NCBI RefSeq assembly: GCF_014641195.1
Contig: NZ_BMHQ01000001.1
Location: 392,619-456,618 of the forward strand
DNA: 64,000 bases
Origin: Marinithermofilum abyssi
GTDB taxonomy: Bacteria; Bacillota; Bacilli; Thermoactinomycetales; DSM-45169
Direction of reading: 5' to 3'
A program made the position numbers and the translations under genes. The notes beneath the pieces are model-generated. The model had not been told where the DNA came from, ran no database searches, and saw nothing but the letters and a program-made list of their open reading frames with translations. Below are positions 59,510-64,000 of the stretch, piece after piece; the first letter of the stretch is position 1; every line of letters begins with the position of its first letter.

Positions 59510-61261
59510 GTGTCATACCGGGCATTATATCGAGTTTGGCGACCTCAGACATTCTCCGATCTCGTTGGACAGGAACATGTGACGCAAACCTTGAAAAACG
59601 CATTGGCTGAAGGACACTTTTCCCATGCCTACCTTTTCAGCGGGCCGCGCGGGACAGGAAAAACCTCCGCGGCCAAAATTATGGCGAAGGCTGTAAACTG
59701 TGCCAATGGACCTGCGCCGGAACCTTGCAACGAATGTGATGCCTGCCGGAAGATAACGGAGGGCTCTCTGCTCGATGTAGTGGAAATCGATGCAGCGTCC
59801 AACCGGGGTGTCGATGAAATCCGCGATTTGCGGGACAAAGTGAAATATGCTCCCTCCGAAGTGCGATACAAAGTGTACATCGTGGACGAAGTGCACATGT
59901 TGACTGCGGAAGCGTTCAATGCGCTGTTAAAGACGCTGGAAGAACCTCCCGGACATGTCATCTTTATTTTGGCCACGACGGAACCCCACAAGCTCCCTTC
60001 GACGATCATCTCCCGCTGCCAACGCTTTTCATTTCGGCGCATCGGTCTTTCTCACATCGTTGCCCGCTTGGAACATATCGTACAGTCCCAAGGGATCCAA
60101 GCAGAAAAAAGCGCGTTGGTCTCCATTGCACGGGCGGCTGAAGGAGGGATGCGGGATGCCCTCAGCCTGATGGACCAGGTGCTGGCATTTGGCGGTGATC
60201 AGGTAAACGATGCAGCGGTTTTGGCTGTGACCGGCTCTGTTTCCCGCCAAGCGCTGGTCGATATGTTGGAATCGGTTTCCGGCGGAGATGCTGCCGGAAT
60301 CCTGGATCAGGTGGATCAACAGCTTGCGGAAGGAATGGAACCGGAAAGGCTGGTTCAAGACTTGATTCATGCTTGCCGGGATCTGTTATTGATCCGCGCG
60401 GCTCCTGAACTGGAGGAAGTCCAAAACCGGCTGGCCGAGGATCCGTCCTGGCAGGAGCTGGCCCGACAATTTTCTCCGGAACAGTTGAACGGTGTTCTGG
60501 ATACATTGATCCAGGCACAGCAACAAATGAAGTGGGCGGCTCATCCGCGCGTGTTGCTGGAAATGGTATTGGTACGGGTTTGCCGGGAAAGAGGCTCTTC
60601 ATCGGAAGAGTCCATTACCGGTAAAACAGTGGACCATGACCTTGTAAAACAGTTGCAGCAGCAGGTGCGCCGGTTGGAAAAGCAAGTAGAGGAGTTGAGC
60701 CGCCGCCGGCCGGCACCGGCAGAGCAGGATGCTCCATCCCGCCCCCATGCGTCCGTAGAAGTGCCGGCACGCGGGGAAAGCGGGACTCCGACCCGAAAAA
60801 TGGTTGCCGGAATGCCGGTACAAGCCTCCGAATTGGCTGCACAATCCGATCCCGCCCGTCTGAAGACCGTACAGCAACATTGGCCGGAACTCTTGGCCAA
60901 AGTTAAAGAACGAAAAATTACGGTCCATGCCTGGCTCATTGACGGTGATCCCGTGGCCGCTACGGAAGAGGGTGTCCTGGTGGCTTTTAAAAACACTATC
61001 CATCGGGAAACCACCGAAAAAGAAGCCAATAAACAATTGATTCAGCAGGTAATGGAAGAGACTTGGGGATCTCCCAACCGATTGGTCACTATTATGCGGG
61101 CAGACTGGGAGCACTTGCAGACAGCGGCGGAAACTTCGGTCGCCATTTCCGGATCCGGTGACCGGAATACAGCGGACGCTGCTTCCCATTCTGCGGAGAC
61201 GGACCCCGTGCAAAAAGCGGTGGAGCTATTTGGTGAAGAGCTGGTAGAAATCACGGATTGA
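59510..61261 (+). CDS. dnaX: DNA polymerase III subunits gamma/tau
   Basis: The 583-residue AAA+ clamp loader has Walker A GPRGTGKT at 45-52, a zinc motif (CNECDACR), sensor 1 LATTEPHKLPSTI and SRC motif ISRCQRF, then domains III and a charged tau C-terminus. I chose GTG 59510 because AGGAGGTGG lies 10 nt upstream and the product begins MSYRALYRVWRPQTF as in Bacillus; a GTG three codons earlier is possible. It heads the dnaX-ybaB-recR operon. Confidence 0.98.
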   Translation: MSYRALYRVWRPQTFSDLVGQEHVTQTLKNALAEGHFSHAYLFSGPRGTGKTSAAKIMAKAVNCANGPAPEPCNECDACRKITEGSLLDVVEIDAASNRGVDEIRDLRDKVKYAPSEVRYKVYIVDEVHMLTAEAFNALLKTLEEPPGHVIFILATTEPHKLPSTIISRCQRFSFRRIGLSHIVARLEHIVQSQGIQAEKSALVSIARAAEGGMRDALSLMDQVLAFGGDQVNDAAVLAVTGSVSRQALVDMLESVSGGDAAGILDQVDQQLAEGMEPERLVQDLIHACRDLLLIRAAPELEEVQNRLAEDPSWQELARQFSPEQLNGVLDTLIQAQQQMKWAAHPRVLLEMVLVRVCRERGSSSEESITGKTVDHDLVKQLQQQVRRLEKQVEELSRRRPAPAEQDAPSRPHASVEVPARGESGTPTRKMVAGMPVQASELAAQSDPARLKTVQQHWPELLAKVKERKITVHAWLIDGDPVAATEEGVLVAFKNTIHRETTEKEANKQLIQQVMEETWGSPNRLVTIMRADWEHLQTAAETSVAISGSGDRNTADAASHSAETDPVQKAVELFGEELVEITD

Positions 61262-61291
61262 CCCGAATCGAATCAAGGAGGAAATCCCGAT

Positions 61292-61603
61292 ATGAAAAAT
61301 ATGAATCAAATGATGAAACAGATGAAAAAGATGCAGGCTCAAATGCAAAAAGCACAGGAAGAGCTGGCGAACAAAGAGGTGGAAGGTACGGCTGGCGGCG
61401 GTGTCGTCAAAGTGAAAATGAACGGGCATAAACAAGTGTTGGGTGTCGAAATCGCACCGGAAGCCGTCGACCCGGAGGATGTGGAAATGCTGCAGGATCT
61501 GATTACTGCGGCGATCAACGAAGCGATGAAACAAGTGGATGATTTGGTGGCCAAAGATTTGGGTAAATTTGCCGGAGGTCTCAATATTCCGGGCCTGTTC
61601 TGA
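61292..61603 (+). CDS. YbaB/EbfC nucleoid-associated protein
   Basis: The 103-residue protein starts with an N-terminal Met/Gln/Lys-rich helix ([20 protein letters not shown]) and has the YbaB fold with [20 protein letters not shown] and [17 protein letters not shown]. YbaB proteins bind DNA as dimers. It is conserved between dnaX and recR (yaaK in B. subtilis). The ATG follows AAGGAGG. Confidence 0.97.
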   Translation: MKNMNQMMKQMKKMQAQMQKAQEELANKEVEGTAGGGVVKVKMNGHKQVLGVEIAPEAVDPEDVEMLQDLITAAINEAMKQVDDLVAKDLGKFAGGLNIPGLF

Positions 61604-61619
61604 GGAACAGGCTTTTCTT
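61593..61619 (+). terminator. Terminator-like hairpin between ybaB and recR
   Basis: GCCTGTTC-TGAG-GAACAGGC (8-bp perfect stem) followed by TTTTCTTC, with the stop codon of the YbaB gene in the loop. It can reduce recR expression relative to dnaX. Confidence 0.75.
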
Positions 61620-61662
61620 CTAAATCGTTGCTTTTCATCATAAGGATATGGGAGTGGCCTAG

Positions 61663-62259
61663 ATGAACCTACCGGAGCCGATATCAAAGATGATCGACGG
61701 CTTTATGCGGCTACCGGGCATTGGACCGAAAACGGCCCAACGCCTGGCTTTTTTTGTCTTGGGGATGGAAGAAGAGGATGTGATCGATCTGGCCAAAGCG
61801 TTGGTCCGGGCCAAGCGGGATCTCAAGCGGTGCCAAGTATGCCGCAATATCACCGACCAAGAAGTTTGTGCCGTATGCAGGGATAAAAATCGGGATGATT
61901 CGATCATTTGCGTGGTTCAGGATCCGCGGGATGTGATTGCCATGGAACGAACGCGGGAATATAACGGTCGATACCATGTGTTGCATGGAGCGATTTCCCC
62001 CATGGAAGGCATTGGCCCGGATGAGCTGGATATTCCGGATTTGTTGAAACGTTTGGAAGACGAAACGGTGAAAGAGCTGATCTTGGCAACCAATCCCAAT
62101 ATTGAAGGGGAAGCCACCGCGATGTATCTTCAACGCTTGGTGAAGCCTTTTGGAATCCGGGTAACCCGGATTGCCCACGGATTGCCGGTGGGCGGCGATT
62201 TGGAATATGCGGATGAAGTGACATTGAGCAAGGCCCTGGAAGGGCGGAGAGAGTTGTGA
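61663..62259 (+). CDS. recR: Recombination protein RecR
   Basis: The 198-residue protein has the helix-hairpin-helix region ([14 protein letters not shown]), a C4 zinc finger (Cys57, Cys60, Cys69, Cys72), and the TOPRIM domain ([32 protein letters not shown]) ending with a Walker B-like segment. With RecO and RecF it loads RecA at gaps. The start ATG follows GGGAGTGG. It is the third gene of the dnaX operon. Confidence 0.98.
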   Translation: MNLPEPISKMIDGFMRLPGIGPKTAQRLAFFVLGMEEEDVIDLAKALVRAKRDLKRCQVCRNITDQEVCAVCRDKNRDDSIICVVQDPRDVIAMERTREYNGRYHVLHGAISPMEGIGPDELDIPDLLKRLEDETVKELILATNPNIEGEATAMYLQRLVKPFGIRVTRIAHGLPVGGDLEYADEVTLSKALEGRREL

Positions 62260-62287
62260 TTACAACAGGGAGGAGTAGTCAGCTTTT

Positions 62288-63286
62288 ATGCTGCCCCAAG
62301 TTTCCCCATCAAATGAGATAAAACATCCCCCTGCAACATCAGATCGGCTGTGGCTGGTTTCTGCTTGGATCCTTTGTGTCAGCTTTTTCTTCATGATTCC
62401 CATGGAGTTTGCTACTTTGGAATGGACAAAAACATCCGACGGGCTGTGGCGAATTCAGGAAGGAAGCGAACCTGGAATCGGAATCGCTTTTCTGTTTCTG
62501 GGATGGGTAGTGTTTACCGTCATCGGTGCGGTGATGTTTACGCTTTTTAGTATCATCCGTGTCGGCAAAGGAAACCGCGGCTTTGCAAGGGATTCGGTAA
62601 ACATGAAGGATTTCGCCGCCTATTTTGCGTGGGTACAGTGGCTGACACTCTTGTTTTATCTGTTGGTATGGATGCAGGCCCCGGACGCACTGGATGGGAC
62701 CAGCGGTTCTTCACTGGATCTGGTTCTCCCTTATATCCCCCATCTCATTATGTTGGGTACGGGGATGATGTGGTTTCGCGGCCGCCTCTCCACCTTGGGC
62801 TTCTATTCGGTGGCCTGGAAGCGATGGTTGTGGGCGGTTGGTGTCGTCATTCTTTTGTATGTGGGTGTGTTTTATCTGTTGGACGCAGTCGTTACGGAAC
62901 CTGTGGCGAAGGGTTTGTCGTTGGAGCTGAATTCCTGGCGGGAAGATAGCATCTCCCAAGGCGTGTCTCAAGCCCGGGAACAAGGATGGATCTCCGTGAC
63001 GGGGCAGGTACTGATGTTGGGATTGATCGGTCCCGTCGCCGAGGAACTGGTATTTCGCGGAGTTCTGTTCAGCTTACTGTCTCGGCGGTTGGGCAAAATC
63101 GCCGCCGTGATCATAACAGCTCTGTTGTTTGCGCTGTTTCATGTCGATGTTGCCTTTTTGGCTTCCCTGTTTGTCTTGGGACTCTTGTTGGGAGGATTAC
63201 GCGCGGCTTTCGGCAGCATCTGGATTCCGATTCTGTTTCATGTGGTAAATAACACCGTTTCTGTCGTGATGGATTTGTGGGGCTGA
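62288..63286 (+). CDS. CPBP (Abi) family intramembrane metalloprotease
   Basis: The 332-residue protein has about eight membrane helices and the three CPBP motifs: EELVFRG (Glu252, Glu253, Arg257), FALFHVD (His285) and FHVVNN (His318, Asn321/322). Members include Rce1-like and bacteriocin-immunity proteases. It lies 29 nt after recR, where yaaL is found in B. subtilis, so it may be co-transcribed with recR. The substrate is unknown; a link to bofA next door is speculative. Confidence 0.88.
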   Translation: MLPQVSPSNEIKHPPATSDRLWLVSAWILCVSFFFMIPMEFATLEWTKTSDGLWRIQEGSEPGIGIAFLFLGWVVFTVIGAVMFTLFSIIRVGKGNRGFARDSVNMKDFAAYFAWVQWLTLLFYLLVWMQAPDALDGTSGSSLDLVLPYIPHLIMLGTGMMWFRGRLSTLGFYSVAWKRWLWAVGVVILLYVGVFYLLDAVVTEPVAKGLSLELNSWREDSISQGVSQAREQGWISVTGQVLMLGLIGPVAEELVFRGVLFSLLSRRLGKIAAVIITALLFALFHVDVAFLASLFVLGLLLGGLRAAFGSIWIPILFHVVNNTVSVVMDLWG

Positions 63287-63401
63287 ACTAAACGCAACAG
63301 TTTTTCGATGGAATACCATCACTCTCCTCCATGGCTGGTTCTACCTGATCTGGCTGTCTCATATGCTTGTACAAAACGCATTTGTATAAGGAGTGAGCCG
63401 G

Positions 63402-63674
63402 ATGCAAACAGGCTGGTGGTTGGCGGCTGCTATTGGAGGAGTGATTTTTTTTATGCTGCTGAGTCGGTCTTTCGTACAACCTTTCAAGTGGTTGTGGTAT
63501 GGTGTCCTTTATACTGCTGTGGGTGCTTTGGTGCTCTTTTTGTTAAACTGGGCAGGCGAATGGATTCATTTTCGGATTCCGATCAACCCAGTAACATCGT
63601 TTATTATCGGGGTTTTGGGGGTGCCCGGACTGGTGTGTTTGGTGTTGGTGAAGGTATTTATTCTCGGTTCGTAA
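63402..63674 (+). CDS. bofA: Pro-sigmaK processing inhibitor BofA
   Basis: The 90-residue membrane protein has three hydrophobic segments (about 4-20, 28-50, 62-86) and the family pattern INPVTSFIIGVLGVPGLVCL near the end. BofA blocks the SpoIVFB protease until the forespore signal SpoIVB arrives. The ATG at 63402 follows AAGGAG at good spacing; the GTG at 63393 sits on that site. The place between recR and an rRNA operon is as in B. subtilis, without yaaL. Confidence 0.93.
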   Translation: MQTGWWLAAAIGGVIFFMLLSRSFVQPFKWLWYGVLYTAVGALVLFLLNWAGEWIHFRIPINPVTSFIIGVLGVPGLVCLVLVKVFILGS

Positions 63675-63693
63675 AAAAGATCAAAAAAAGTGC

Positions 63694-63722
63694 TTGACGA
63701 TATTTCGGATCCATGATAAATT
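63694..63722 (+). promoter_or_regulatory. rRNA operon promoter P1
   Basis: TTGACG, a 17-nt spacer and TAAATT, followed by TATTTCTTGTCGCTGACGCG. The motif CTTGTCGCTG (63727-63736) recurs after P2. Confidence 0.75.
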
Positions 63723-63797
63723 ATTTCTTGTCGCTGACGCGAACGGCGCTGAGAAGCCCGGCGCTGAGGCGGCCGCGAAAAAAGTTGAAAAAAGGTG

Positions 63798-63826
63798 TTG
63801 ACAAGATCGGCTGAAAGTGATAGGAT
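63798..63826 (+). promoter_or_regulatory. rRNA operon promoter P2
   Basis: TTGACA (63798-63803), a 17-nt spacer and TAGGAT (63821-63826), followed by AGATCTTGTCGCTGCG. Tandem P1/P2 promoters are usual for Bacillus-type rrn operons. Confidence 0.9.
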
Positions 63827-63955
63827 AGATCTTGTCGCTGCGAAAGAGCAGAAGGCACCGAAACGAAGCGAATAACGCTTCACACAAGCGTTCCTTGAAA
63901 ACTGAAGAGCGGTCAGAACGTGACCCGTTAATTCATTTGAGCGAAGCTCAAACTC

Positions 63956-64000
63956 TTTATCGGAGAGTTTGATCCTGGCTCAGGACGAACGCTGGCGGCG
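63956..64000 (+). rRNA. rrs: 16S ribosomal RNA, 5' end (cut by window edge)
   Basis: The sequence TTTATCGGAGAGTTTGATCC and the following CTGGCTCAGGACGAACGCTG are the universal start of 16S rRNA. Upstream, GTTCCTTGAAAACTGAAGAGC belongs to the processed leader. Only the first 45 nt are in the window. Confidence 0.98.

Overview
The window looks like the chromosomal replication-origin region of an endospore-forming Bacillota, most likely a member of the Thermoactinomycetaceae (Kroppenstedtia/Melghirimyces/Desmospora-like). This placement is an inference from gene order, moderate-to-high GC content and sporulation genes (yyaC, noc, bofA, parA/parB); no database search was possible. The gene order is close to the Bacillus subtilis origin: gdpP-yybS-rpsR-ssb-rpsF-ychF ... 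parB-parA ... noc ... rsmG-mnmG-mnmE-jag-yidC-yidD-rnpA-rpmH on the minus strand, a bipartite oriC around dnaA, then dnaN-yaaA-recF-remB-gyrB-gyrA, yaaC (antisense), guaB, dacA, pdxST, serS ... tadA, SRP RNA, dnaX-ybaB-recR ... bofA and the start of a 16S rRNA gene on the plus strand.

Left arm (1-24017, mostly minus strand): the end of a c-di-AMP phosphodiesterase gene, ribosomal and single-strand-binding proteins, a frameshifted acyltransferase, a divergent spore gene (yyaC), lipid-kinase-like and cysteine-desulfurase-like genes, then ParB, ParA and Noc with two parS sites. Between noc and rsmG, where B. subtilis has nothing comparable, a plus-strand cassette encodes a ParM/Alp-type actin-like protein and a 528-residue, largely disordered protein of unknown function, with its own promoter, a TCGAA-rich upstream region and a terminator. 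rsmG-mnmG-mnmE-jag-yidC-yidD-rnpA-rpmH follow.

Origin (24150-26409): one cluster of DnaA boxes lies upstream of dnaA and another lies between dnaA and dnaN, next to an AT-rich candidate unwinding element. The replisome and gyrase genes follow. guaB, dacA, pdxS and pdxT come next, then serS under a T-box leader with a UCC specifier.

Accessory part (41323-51218): a tRNA-Ser(UGA) gene is followed by a roughly 6.3 kb segment that ends in a decayed second copy of the tRNA 3' half plus its terminator, the arrangement left by integration into a tRNA gene. The segment holds a giant P-type ATPase (HMA-like domain, degenerate ATPase half, complete P2A Ca2+-type pump) and four small membrane-associated proteins. 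Beyond it are asnB, a 44-residue protein downstream of a Spo0A-box match, tRNA-Arg(CCU), and a TetR regulator with a palindromic operator in front of a YhgE/Pip-type membrane protein.

Right arm (53381-64000): a zinc-uptake operon (binding protein with a duplicated His-rich loop, ATPase, permease, Fur-type regulator) sits behind a near-consensus Zur box and runs into tadA. Then come tRNA-Ser(CGA), the large Bacillus-type SRP RNA, a soluble PAS histidine kinase, dnaX-ybaB-recR, a CPBP protease where yaaL normally lies, bofA, and a tandem-promoter rRNA operon that begins at the right edge.
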